The notes beneath the pieces were generated by a model, which did no database searches, was not told where the DNA came from, and was given only the letters and a program-made list of their open reading frames with translations. A DNA stretch of 42,906 nt, taken from an uncultured Paraprevotella sp. GTDB taxonomy: Bacteria > Bacteroidota > Bacteroidia > Bacteroidales > Bacteroidaceae. Location: NCBI GenBank assembly GCA_944321365.1, contig CALULA010000004.1, forward strand, positions 1-42,906, read 5' to 3'. The position numbers and the translations under genes were made by a program. Below are positions 35,604 through 42,906 of the stretch, in pieces. Position 1 is the stretch's first letter, and each line of letters begins with the position of its first letter.

Positions 35604-37412
35604 ATGGAGATGAAGCATAAGTTGAGGAGTGCGCAGAGCACTGAAGGTCGCCGTATGGCGGGAGCCCGCGCGTTGTGGGTGGCCAACGGCATGAAGCGTG
35701 AACAGTTTGGAAAGCCGATTATTGCCATAGTCAATTCTTTCACGCAGTTTGTTCCCGGACATACCCATCTGCACGACATCGGTCAGCGGGTGAAGGCGGA
35801 GATTGAGAAGCTGGGCTGTTATGCTGCTGAGTTTAATACCATCGCGATTGACGACGGAATCGCCATGGGGCACGACGGGATGTTGTATTCTTTGCCCTCA
35901 CGGGATATTATCGCCGACAGTGTGGAATATATGGTGAATGCCCATAAGGCGGATGCCATGGTCTGCATCTCTAATTGCGACAAGGTGACGCCCGGAATGC
36001 TGATGGCTGCCATGCGGCTGAACATTCCTGCCGTATTCGTGTCGGGCGGGCCGATGGAAGCGCATAAAATCAACGGAGAGAACGCCGATTTGATTACCGC
36101 CATGATCAAGGCGGCCGACACCTCTGTGTCGGATGATGAGATAGCAAAGATTGAGAACTGTGCCTGTCCGGGTTGCGGAAGCTGTTCGGGTATGTTCACG
36201 GCCAACTCCATGAACAGCCTTACCGAGGCCATCGGCCTGTCTCTTCCGGGAAACGGTACGGTGCTGGCTACTCATGTCAACCGCGTGCGTCTGTTTGAAG
36301 ATGCCGCGCGTCTGATTGTGACCAATGCGTTGAAGTATTATGAAGAAGGGGACGACAGCGTTTTGCCCCGCAGCATTGCCACCCGTCAGGCTTTCCTGAA
36401 CGCCATGACGCTGGATATAGCCATGGGAGGCTCTTCCAATACGGTGCTTCATTTGCTGGCTGTGGCTCACGAGGCCGGCGTGGATTTCAGAATGGCCGAC
36501 ATCGACGCCTTGAGCCGCAAGGTGCCTTGCCTGTGCAAACTGGCCCCGAATACGCAGAAATATTCCATACAGGAGTGCAACCGTGCCGGAGGTATCCTCA
36601 ACATCTTGGGCGAACTGGATAAAGCCGGATTGCTGGACACCTCGTGCAAGCGGGTGAATGGGCATACTTTAGGAGAGGACATCCGCAAATACAGCATCCT
36701 GAACACACCGGTGGACGCCGACGCCTTGCGCATTTACAGTAGTGCTCCCGGCGGAGTGTTCAGTACGAAGATGGGGTCGCAGGACAAGGTGTACGACACG
36801 TTGGACACCGACCGGACCGCAGGCTGTATCCGTGATGTGCAACATGCTTATAGCAAGGACGGAGGTCTGGCCGTACTCTTCGGCAACATCGCTCAAGACG
36901 GTTGCGTAGTCAAGACAGCCGGTGTGGACGAGAGTATCTGGCGTTTCAGCGGTCCGGCCAAGGTGTTCGACTCACAGGAGGACGCTTGCGAGGGTATCTT
37001 GAACGGCAGTGTAGTGAGCGGTGATGTTGTGGTTATCACACATGAAGGACCCAAGGGCGGTCCGGGCATGCAGGAGATGCTTTATCCGACCTCTTATCTC
37101 AAGAGCCGTCATCTGGGCAAGGAGTGTGCTTTGATTACAGACGGACGCTTTTCGGGCGGAACTTCCGGGCTGAGCATCGGACATATTTCGCCGGAGGCGG
37201 CAGCCGGCGGCAACATCGGAAAGATCGTAGACGGTGACATCATCGAAATAGACATACCGAACCGGAGTATCAACGTGCGGCTGACAGACGAGGAACTGGC
37301 AGCACGTCCGCAACGTCCCATGACCCGTAAGCGGGTGGTGCCTAAGTCGCTGAAGGCATACGCTTCAATGGTAAGCTCGGCCGACAAGGGCGGTGTACGT
37401 ATTATTGATTAA
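35604..37412 (+). CDS. ilvD: Dihydroxy-acid dehydratase
   Basis: Dehydrates dihydroxyisovalerate and dihydroxymethylvalerate to the keto acids of valine and isoleucine. It is a 602-residue IlvD/Edd protein with iron-sulfur motifs [12 protein letters not shown] (C121, C125) and [19 protein letters not shown] (C186-C194), plus [21 protein letters not shown] near the C-terminus. Length normal for the family. Start ATG 35604; ATG 35610 is also in frame. First gene of ilvD-ilvB-ilvN-thioesterase, with ilvC after a further promoter. Confidence 0.97.
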   Translation: MEMKHKLRSAQSTEGRRMAGARALWVANGMKREQFGKPIIAIVNSFTQFVPGHTHLHDIGQRVKAEIEKLGCYAAEFNTIAIDDGIAMGHDGMLYSLPSRDIIADSVEYMVNAHKADAMVCISNCDKVTPGMLMAAMRLNIPAVFVSGGPMEAHKINGENADLITAMIKAADTSVSDDEIAKIENCACPGCGSCSGMFTANSMNSLTEAIGLSLPGNGTVLATHVNRVRLFEDAARLIVTNALKYYEEGDDSVLPRSIATRQAFLNAMTLDIAMGGSSNTVLHLLAVAHEAGVDFRMADIDALSRKVPCLCKLAPNTQKYSIQECNRAGGILNILGELDKAGLLDTSCKRVNGHTLGEDIRKYSILNTPVDADALRIYSSAPGGVFSTKMGSQDKVYDTLDTDRTAGCIRDVQHAYSKDGGLAVLFGNIAQDGCVVKTAGVDESIWRFSGPAKVFDSQEDACEGILNGSVVSGDVVVITHEGPKGGPGMQEMLYPTSYLKSRHLGKECALITDGRFSGGTSGLSIGHISPEAAAGGNIGKIVDGDIIEIDIPNRSINVRLTDEELAARPQRPMTRKRVVPKSLKAYASMVSSADKGGVRIID

Positions 37413-37427
37413 AATTGAAACAGAATT

Positions 37428-39125
37428 ATGGCAAAAGAAAAGATAACGGGCGCAGAGGCTTTGATGCGTTCTTTGGTTCACGAAGGGGTAACCACCTTAT
37501 TCGGTTACCCCGGTGGGGCCATTATGCCGGTCTATGATGCCTTATACAGTTATAGAGATAAGTTGAACCATATCCTGGTGCGCCACGAACAGGCGGCCGC
37601 CCATGCTGCACAAGGCTATGCCCGTGTTTCGGGACGTGTGGGGGTTTGCATGGTCACCAGCGGACCGGGTGCTACGAATACGGTAACGGGTATTGCGGAT
37701 GCAATGATGGACAGCACGCCCATTGTGGTGATTGCCGGTCAGGTCGGTACGGCGATGTTAGGATCGGATGCATTTCAGGAGTGCGATCTGGTGGGCGTTA
37801 CGCAGCCCATCAGTAAATGGTCCTACCAGATCCGCCGTCCGGAAGACGTGGCATGGGCCGTGAGCCGTGCTTTTTATATAGCGAAAAGTGGCAGGCCGGG
37901 CCCGGTAGTGTTGGACTTCGCCAAGAATGCCCAGGTCGGTATGGTGGATTATGAGCCTTGTAATATCGATTTCATACGGAGCTATGTGCCGGTACCGAAG
38001 GCCGATCCGGATGCCATTCGTCAGGCAGCCGAGTTGATTAATAACGCAAAAAGACCATTCTTGCTGGTGGGACAGGGCGTGGAAATCGGCGGTGCGCAGG
38101 ATGAGGTGCGCCGGTTGATGGAGACGGCTGACATACCGGCCGGATGTACCCTGCTGGGCCTTTCCGCTTTGCCGTCCGAGCATCCGCTGAATATGGGCAT
38201 GTTGGGTATGCACGGCAGTCTGGCCAGCAATGTCAAGACACAGGAGTGCGACGTGCTGATTGCTGTGGGCATGCGTTTTGACGACCGCATTACGGGTAAG
38301 CTGAGTACGTATGCTACGGGAGCAAAGAAAATACATTTCGAGATAGATCCCAGCGAAATTAATAAGAATGTGCCGGTGGACGTGGCGGTGCTGGGCAATT
38401 GCAAGCAGACGTTGTCCGACGTGCTGGCACTGGTGAAGCCTAATCATCATGAAGAGTGGGTGAACAGTTTTGCCGAATATCAGGACCGGGAGAACGAAGT
38501 GGTGATAGAACCGGAGATTCATCCTGCTGAAGGTCCCATCAAGATGGGTGAGGTAGTGCGCAAAGTGACGGAGATGACCGCGAATAAAGCCGTGTTGGTG
38601 ACCGACGTCGGACAGAATCAGATGATGGCGGCACGCTACTTTAAGTTTACGGAGTGCCGCAGTATTGTAACCTCCGGCGGTATGGGTACAATGGGATTTG
38701 GCCTTCCGGCCGCCATCGGTGCCACGTTCGGCACGCCCGGCCGTATGGTTTGCCTCTTTCTGGGAGACGGCGGCATGCAGATGACGTTGCAGGAGTTGGG
38801 CACTATTATGGAGCAACACAGTCCGGTGAAGATCATTTTGTTGAACAACAACTATCTGGGCAATGTCCGTCAGTGGCAGGAGATGTTCTTCGGAAGCCGC
38901 TATTCTTTTACGCACATGATGAACCCGGATTATAACATGATAGCTTCTGCCTATGGAATACCAAGCCGGACGGTGGTGGAGCGTGCCGAACTGGAAGATG
39001 CCATCCGTGAGATGATTACGACCGACGGACCTTATCTGCTTCAGGTAGCTGTTATCGAGGAGGGACGAGTGTTGCCGATGTGCAGTCCCGGAAACGATGT
39101 GGATAATATGGTGTTGGACTATTAA
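37428..39125 (+). CDS. ilvB: Acetolactate synthase, large (catalytic) subunit
   Basis: Thiamine diphosphate enzyme making 2-acetolactate from pyruvate and 2-aceto-2-hydroxybutyrate from pyruvate plus 2-oxobutyrate. It is a 565-residue protein with the catalytic glutamate E54 in LVRHEQAAAHAAQGYAR, the central FAD-type domain, and the ThDP/Mg motif G446-D-G-G...NNNYLGNVRQWQ. It starts 15 nt after ilvD and 14 nt before ilvN. The C-terminal end is complete. No oddity. Confidence 0.97.
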   Translation: MAKEKITGAEALMRSLVHEGVTTLFGYPGGAIMPVYDALYSYRDKLNHILVRHEQAAAHAAQGYARVSGRVGVCMVTSGPGATNTVTGIADAMMDSTPIVVIAGQVGTAMLGSDAFQECDLVGVTQPISKWSYQIRRPEDVAWAVSRAFYIAKSGRPGPVVLDFAKNAQVGMVDYEPCNIDFIRSYVPVPKADPDAIRQAAELINNAKRPFLLVGQGVEIGGAQDEVRRLMETADIPAGCTLLGLSALPSEHPLNMGMLGMHGSLASNVKTQECDVLIAVGMRFDDRITGKLSTYATGAKKIHFEIDPSEINKNVPVDVAVLGNCKQTLSDVLALVKPNHHEEWVNSFAEYQDRENEVVIEPEIHPAEGPIKMGEVVRKVTEMTANKAVLVTDVGQNQMMAARYFKFTECRSIVTSGGMGTMGFGLPAAIGATFGTPGRMVCLFLGDGGMQMTLQELGTIMEQHSPVKIILLNNNYLGNVRQWQEMFFGSRYSFTHMMNPDYNMIASAYGIPSRTVVERAELEDAIREMITTDGPYLLQVAVIEEGRVLPMCSPGNDVDNMVLDY

Positions 39126-39139
39126 AGTGAGGTACATAG

Positions 39140-39706
39140 ATGGAACAGGAAAAGAAATTCTATACGTTGATTGTGTTCTCCGAGAACTTTGCAGGATTGT
39201 TGAATCAGGTTACGGCCGTGTTCACGCGCCGTCAGGTGAATATTGAGAGCCTGAACGTGTCGGCCTCCAGCATTCAAGGCGTGCACAAGTATACCATAAC
39301 CTGTTGGAGCACGAAGGAACAGATACAGATTATAACCAAGCAGATCGAGAAGCGTATTGACGTGCTTCAGGCGCATTATTTTACAGATGACGAAATCTTT
39401 ATCCAGGAAGTGGCCCTTTACAAGCTCTCCACTCCGAAAGTTCTGGACAATCCCGCCATATCATCGGCTGTACGACATCACGGAGCGCAGATTGTAGAGG
39501 TGAATCCTACGTATACTGTCGTAAGTAAGAAAGGTATAACAGACGATATCCTTTCGCTCTATTATGCGCTCAATGAGTTTCATTGCGTGTTGCAGTATGT
39601 CCGTTCGGGACGTATTGCCATCACGAAAAGTTGTACGGAATATCTGGATGAGTTCTTGGAGGAGCGCCGTCGTTCTTATGAGCAACTGCAACATAAGAAA
39701 GAGTAA
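39140..39706 (+). CDS. ilvN: Acetolactate synthase, small (regulatory) subunit
   Basis: The 188-residue regulatory partner of IlvB. An N-terminal ACT domain (about 8-85; LIVFSENFAGLLNQVTAVF, RRQVNIESLNVSAS) binds the feedback amino acid, usually valine, and the C-terminal ALS_ss_C-type part (VDxN-P-like VVSKKGITDDILSLYYAL) contacts the large subunit. It is longer than the short IlvN of E. coli and nearer to the IlvH type. Co-transcribed with ilvB; the thioesterase follows 6 nt later. Confidence 0.93.
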   Translation: MEQEKKFYTLIVFSENFAGLLNQVTAVFTRRQVNIESLNVSASSIQGVHKYTITCWSTKEQIQIITKQIEKRIDVLQAHYFTDDEIFIQEVALYKLSTPKVLDNPAISSAVRHHGAQIVEVNPTYTVVSKKGITDDILSLYYALNEFHCVLQYVRSGRIAITKSCTEYLDEFLEERRRSYEQLQHKKE

Positions 39707-39712
39707 AATGCG

Positions 39713-40483
39713 ATGAAGAAGAATAAGATTGGTACATATTCTTTTGTGGCCGAGCCTTTTCATGTGGACTTCACGGGGCATCTGCATTGGAGCGTATTGG
39801 GCAATCATCTGCTGAATTGTGCAGGATTTCATGCCATGGAACGTGGCTTTGGTATGGCTGAGGTGAACCAAAACAACTATACGTGGGTGTTGTCGCGTCT
39901 GGCCATAGAGATGAACGAGATGCCGGAACAGTATGAAGAGTTTTGCATTGATACGTGGGTGGAGAATGTTTATCGTCTGTTCACCGACCGGAACTTCGCC
40001 ATTTATGGCAAGTCGGACGGGAAAATTTATGGCTATGCCCGTTCGGTGTGGGCCATGATCAACATGGCGACCCGTAAACCTGCTGATTTGCTGGATTTGC
40101 ATGGAGACAGTCTGCTTGACTTTATCGAGACGGAAAAGCCTTGTCCGATAGAGAAGCCGGGGCGCATACGGGTGGGAGAGAGCATGCCCGTGCGGACGTT
40201 GGGAGTCTGTTACAACGACATCGACCTCAATGGTCACGTGAACAGCATCCGGTATATGGAGCATATCACCGACCTTTATCCGGTGGATTGGTATGTTTCT
40301 CATCGCATCAGGCGTTTTGAAATGGTCTATGTGGCTGAAAGTTATGCCGGTGACAACCTGAGTTTCTTCCGTGAGGAAACTGTCGACGGCAGTCATGACA
40401 TCGAAGTGCGTAAGAATACGGGGGGAGAGAATCCCGAAGGAGAGGTTGTTTGCCGTAGTAAACTTAAATTTGATAACAAATAG
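39713..40483 (+). CDS. Acyl-ACP thioesterase
   Basis: A 256-residue double hot-dog protein of the Acyl-ACP_TE family (PF01643). The C-terminal half bears the catalytic region YNDIDLNGHVNSIRY (N173, H175; residues 167-181); the first half contains VDFTGHLHWSVLGNHLL, WVLSRLAIEMNEMP and the conserved R...D segment. It hydrolyses fatty acyl-acyl carrier protein to release free fatty acid. Its place in a branched-chain amino acid operon, 6 nt after ilvN, suggests a link to branched-chain (iso/anteiso) fatty acids whose primers come from the same keto acids. That link is inference. Confidence 0.88.
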   Translation: MKKNKIGTYSFVAEPFHVDFTGHLHWSVLGNHLLNCAGFHAMERGFGMAEVNQNNYTWVLSRLAIEMNEMPEQYEEFCIDTWVENVYRLFTDRNFAIYGKSDGKIYGYARSVWAMINMATRKPADLLDLHGDSLLDFIETEKPCPIEKPGRIRVGESMPVRTLGVCYNDIDLNGHVNSIRYMEHITDLYPVDWYVSHRIRRFEMVYVAESYAGDNLSFFREETVDGSHDIEVRKNTGGENPEGEVVCRSKLKFDNK

Positions 40484-40515
40484 CTGTTTATTGGATGTAG
40501 TTTAGAATAATTTTG

Positions 40516-40523
40516 TAACTTTG
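40516..40523 (+). promoter_or_regulatory. Separate promoter of ilvC
   Basis: TAACTTTG matches TAnnTTTG, with ATTG (40490-40493) 22 bp upstream as a poor -33. A second TAATTTTG overlaps at 40508-40515. They lie in the 125-bp gap after the thioesterase gene and would let ilvC be expressed apart from the rest of the operon. Confidence 0.6.
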
Positions 40524-40566
40524 CTTTCGCATTTGATGTGATTTAGTTAAACGACAATAAAATTGA

Positions 40567-40589
40567 GGACCGCGGTCCGTAATGACCGC
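40567..40589 (+). promoter_or_regulatory. Structured leader of ilvC
   Basis: Two overlapping, mutually exclusive pairings occur in the ilvC 5' untranslated region: the 12-bp palindrome GGACCGCGGTCC (40567-40578) and a perfect 6-bp hairpin GCGGTC-N6-GACCGC (40572-40589). No T run follows, so it is not a terminator. It ends 19 nt before the ilvC ATG. It might be a protein operator or an RNA switch; no leader peptide with Ile/Val codons was found. Confidence 0.4.
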
Positions 40590-40608
40590 ATAAAAACAAA
40601 AACAGAAA

Positions 40609-41652
40609 ATGGCAGAAATGAATTTTGGCGGCGTCATCGAGAATGTGATGACCCGCGAAGAGTTTCCTTTGGAAAAGGCTCGCGAGATTTTGAAGAACGA
40701 GACAATCGCAGTGTTGGGCTACGGTGTGCAGGGGCCTGGTCAGGCTTGTAATCTGCGCGATAACGGTTTCAATGTGATTGTCGGGCAGCGTCAGGGCAAG
40801 ACCTACGAGAAGGCTGTGGCCGACGGATGGGTGCCGGGTGAGACGTTGTTCTCCATCGAGGAGGCTGCTCAGAAGGGCACCATTGTCTGCATGCTGCTTT
40901 CCGATGCGGCTCAGATGCAGTTGTGGCCTACCATCAAGCCTTATCTCACTGCGGGCAAGACGCTTTATTTCTCACATGGTTTTGCTATTACATGGAGCGA
41001 CCGCACGGGAGTTGTTCCTCCAAAGGATATTGATGTGATCATGGTAGCCCCGAAAGGCTCCGGCACTTCCTTGCGCACCATGTTCCTTGAAGGCCGTGGC
41101 TTGAACTCTTCTTATGCAATCTATCAGGATGCCAGCGGGAAGGCTTTGGACAAGGTGCTGGCTTTCGGCATCGGCATCGGCTCCGGTTACTTGTTTGAGA
41201 CTACTTTCAAGCGTGAGGCCACCTCGGACCTGACGGGTGAACGCGGCTCGCTGATGGGAGCCATTCAGGGACTGCTGCTGGCGCAGTATGAAGTGTTGCG
41301 TGAGAATGGGCATACGCCTTCCGAGGCTTTTAATGAAACGGTGGAGGAGCTGACTCAGTCATTGATGCCTTTGTTTGCAAAGAACGGTATGGACTGGATG
41401 TATGCCAACTGCTCAACGACTGCACAGCGCGGTGCATTGGATTGGATGGGTCCGTTCCATGATGCCATTAAGCCGGTGGTGCAGAAGCTGTATCAGAGCG
41501 TGGTGAGCGGAAATGAGGCGCAGATCTCCATCGATTCCAACTCTAAGCCGGACTATCGCGTGAAGTTGCAGGCTGAATTGAAGGCTTTGCATGACAGCGA
41601 GATGTGGCGTACGGCTGAGACAGTCCGTAAGTTGCGTCCGGAAAACAACTGA
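40609..41652 (+). CDS. ilvC: Ketol-acid reductoisomerase (short, class I)
   Basis: Converts acetolactate and acetohydroxybutyrate to the dihydroxy acids with NADPH and Mg2+. It is a 347-residue class I enzyme, unlike the 490-residue E. coli form. The Rossmann loop AVLGYGVQGPGQACNLRDNG, the cofactor-phosphate loop VGQRQGKTYEKA (Arg and Lys suggest NADPH), VAPKGSGTSLRTMFLEGRG, and the knotted C-terminal domain with the acidic metal ligands in SDLTGERGSLMGAIQG and FNETVEELTQ are seen. ATG 40609 is chosen over upstream non-ATG extensions. Own promoter and terminator. Confidence 0.96.
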   Translation: MAEMNFGGVIENVMTREEFPLEKAREILKNETIAVLGYGVQGPGQACNLRDNGFNVIVGQRQGKTYEKAVADGWVPGETLFSIEEAAQKGTIVCMLLSDAAQMQLWPTIKPYLTAGKTLYFSHGFAITWSDRTGVVPPKDIDVIMVAPKGSGTSLRTMFLEGRGLNSSYAIYQDASGKALDKVLAFGIGIGSGYLFETTFKREATSDLTGERGSLMGAIQGLLLAQYEVLRENGHTPSEAFNETVEELTQSLMPLFAKNGMDWMYANCSTTAQRGALDWMGPFHDAIKPVVQKLYQSVVSGNEAQISIDSNSKPDYRVKLQAELKALHDSEMWRTAETVRKLRPENN

Positions 41653-41693
41653 TTTGTATTGGGATTGTTTACTGAATTATTATTCATACACAT

Positions 41694-41728
41694 GAGGGGG
41701 CGTGTCCGTGAGGATGCGCCTCTTTTTT
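41694..41728 (+). terminator. Terminator of ilvC
   Basis: Stem of CGTGTCC (41701-41707) with GGATGCG (41712-41718) extended by GAGG / CCTC across a three-G bulge, with a run of six T at 41723-41728. It lies about 40 nt after the ilvC stop. Confidence 0.8.
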
Positions 41729-41749
41729 GTGCCCTGGGTGGAGCATTCC

Positions 41750-41881
41750 GGATGGCGAAGGCGATTCGTGAGCCTGCAGTGGCTTGCTTTTGCGCAAGAC
41801 TGTCGACAGTCTTGCGTATGACAATGCGGAGTCTTGCGCAACATTTTCCATGCTTGGGCGGAAGATGTTACACGGCATTAA
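41750..41881. repeat. 22-bp phased palindrome array E
   Basis: Six 22-bp units start at 41750, 41772, 41794, 41816, 41838 and 41860. Junctions include TTGC|GCAA at 41794 and 41838, TTGC|GTAT at 41816, and GGGC|GGAA at 41860. The unit 41794-41815 is itself a perfect palindrome, extending to 24 nt (41793-41816). The array lies in the 365-bp convergent gap between the terminators of ilvC and the peptidyl-prolyl isomerase gene, where no gene is seen. Confidence 0.78.
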
Positions 41882-42093
41882 GGCCGCTTTTGTCATCGTG
41901 CCCTTACAGATGTGATGCTTTTGGAGATAAACGGCTGTTGCATCGCCGTTTCCTGTTGACAGTCTGCCGGGAATGGGGAGTCCGTGGGCTGTTTTTCCGG
42001 CTGCTTTATGTCCGGTTGATATAGCAGATTGGCTGTTTGGACTGTTGTGGTGAAGTCTGTCCGGCAGTCCTTCCGGCAGGTGAAGGGGGAGCT

Positions 42094-42138
42094 GAAAAAG
42101 GGAGGCATCCTGGCGTTGTGGCTCAGGATGCCTCCCTT
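42094..42138 (-). terminator. Terminator of the peptidyl-prolyl isomerase gene
   Basis: Perfect 15-bp stem (42098-42112 with 42124-42138), 11-nt loop, and on the minus strand a T run (plus-strand A run 42095-42099). It lies about 70 nt beyond the stop of the minus-strand gene. Confidence 0.9.
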
Positions 42139-42207
42139 ATGTTCTCAGACGTGGCCTCACGGCAGCTGAGGCCGGTCTGTGGTTTTACGTTTTCCCTTGT
42201 CAGTGCA

Positions 42208-42906
42208 TCAGAAGAACAGATAGCGGTTGTCTGTTACTTCAGCGTTTTCATACAGGTCATTGATAAACCGGCTGGCAGCACGCATGTTGTTCATTTCCTC
42301 TACACTTTCCTCGCTCTTGGCATCGAACTTCTCGGCAGATTTGTTCTTGCCGATAACCTGCAGGGCATAAACGGCATTGTTACCTTTGAACGGGCCGGAG
42401 AATTTGCCTCGCTCTGTCATGCTGGCAACGGCACTCAGCATAGGTTCGCTGGCTCCGGTCTTCATGACGAAGGCCGATGCGCTGAATGTGATGTGCTTGA
42501 TGGTGTCGCTCACAGCACCTTTCACTTTCATCACGTCGGCGATGCTCTTGGCTGTGGCCATCTGTTCTGTCAGCATCTGTGCTTTCTTGTCTTTGATGAC
42601 TTCCTGTGTGAGCAGGTCTTTCACGTCCTCCCATGGACGGTAGCCGGCTTCATGTATGCCCGTGAGCACTACGACAAGCATTCTGTCGTTGTCGCCGCAT
42701 TCATAAAGGGGTGAGACCGTTCCTTTCTCTGTATCTTCATTGAAGATCCAGCGCATGGCGTCGCGGGTATTGGTGATTCCGCCCACGTAGTGTTCGCTGC
42801 TGTACAGGTCTTTGCGTTCCTGCACATTGTAGCCGTTCTTCAGGCTGTTGGCCTCAAGGTCTTTCAAGGTCGGGTTAGAGGCGATGAACTGACTGAAGTC
42901 GTTGTA
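42208..42906 (-). CDS. SurA/PpiD-like periplasmic peptidyl-prolyl isomerase, C-terminal part
   Basis: The gene is cut by the window edge; the visible 232 codons form the C-terminus. The reading frame is open to position 42906, and the first in-frame start-like codon (TTG) is not a real start. Segments such as SPLYECGDNDRMLVVVLTGIHEAGYRPWEDVKDLL and PFKGNNAVYALQVIGKNKSAEKFD resemble the SurA-like chaperone region that follows the parvulin domain in Bacteroidetes PpiD-type proteins of about 700 residues. Such proteins help outer-membrane and secreted proteins fold. The parvulin domain itself would lie to the right of the window, so the assignment rests on this tail alone. Confidence 0.75.
   Translation of the reverse strand, partial: YNDFSQFIASNPTLKDLEANSLKNGYNVQERKDLYSSEHYVGGITNTRDAMRWIFNEDTEKGTVSPLYECGDNDRMLVVVLTGIHEAGYRPWEDVKDLLTQEVIKDKKAQMLTEQMATAKSIADVMKVKGAVSDTIKHITFSASAFVMKTGASEPMLSAVASMTERGKFSGPFKGNNAVYALQVIGKNKSAEKFDAKSEESVEEMNNMRAASRFINDLYENAEVTDNRYLFF

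Overview
The window reads as chromosomal DNA of a Bacteroidales bacterium, most likely family Bacteroidaceae (Bacteroides, Phocaeicola or Mediterranea type; the genus cannot be settled from the sequence alone). The reasons are repeated promoters with the Bacteroidetes -7 element TAnnTTTG (two have a clear -33 TTTG at 20 bp), mostly weak or absent Shine-Dalgarno sequences, the leuA-leuC-leuD-citramalate/isopropylmalate synthase-leuB order, the ilvD-ilvB-ilvN-acyl-ACP thioesterase-ilvC order, a DUF4251-like protein, GH43 enzymes and a cytoplasmic M49 dipeptidyl peptidase. No tRNA, rRNA, insertion sequence, prophage or CRISPR was seen.

Layout. 1-1.5 kb: a broken aspartyl-protease gene on the minus strand. 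2-8.5 kb: leucine operon on the plus strand, preceded by a strong promoter, a 26-codon leader peptide with 12 Ile/Leu/Val codons and an intrinsic terminator, i.e. a transcription attenuator. 8.5-14.3 kb: a TPR protein, then on the minus strand purA, an AlkD-like protein, dipeptidyl peptidase III and a small AraC-type regulator. 14.5-23.5 kb: recQ, an MFS exporter, a lipoprotein amidase overlapping a large zinc-hook coiled-coil protein without ATPase heads, divergent hisS, then a DUF4251-like protein. 24-29 kb: a second AlkD-like protein, a secreted nuclease, a polytopic membrane protein and groES-groEL. 29-35 kb: a small secreted protein, a TerB/J-domain protein, two GH43 enzymes, a PfkB sugar kinase and an AraC regulator with a two-repeat operator. 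35.6-41.7 kb: the isoleucine/valine operon. The right edge cuts a SurA/PpiD-like periplasmic chaperone.

Together the two branched-chain amino acid clusters encode acetolactate synthase, KARI, dihydroxyacid dehydratase, isopropylmalate synthase, isomerase and dehydrogenase, plus a second synthase that probably makes citramalate and so feeds 2-oxobutyrate to isoleucine. No ilvA or ilvE is in the window. Leucine genes appear controlled by ribosome-mediated attenuation; the ilv genes have plain promoters with no room for an attenuator before ilvD.

The most unusual signal lies between genes. Five separate long intergenic regions (about 8.5, 16.4, 23.5, 33.1 and 41.7 kb) each contain an array of 22-bp units in exact register. 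The interiors differ, but the junctions between units keep a palindromic core close to TTGCGCAA (TTSCGSAA). This looks like phased protein-binding sites, two helical turns apart, dispersed around the chromosome. I know of no description of it.
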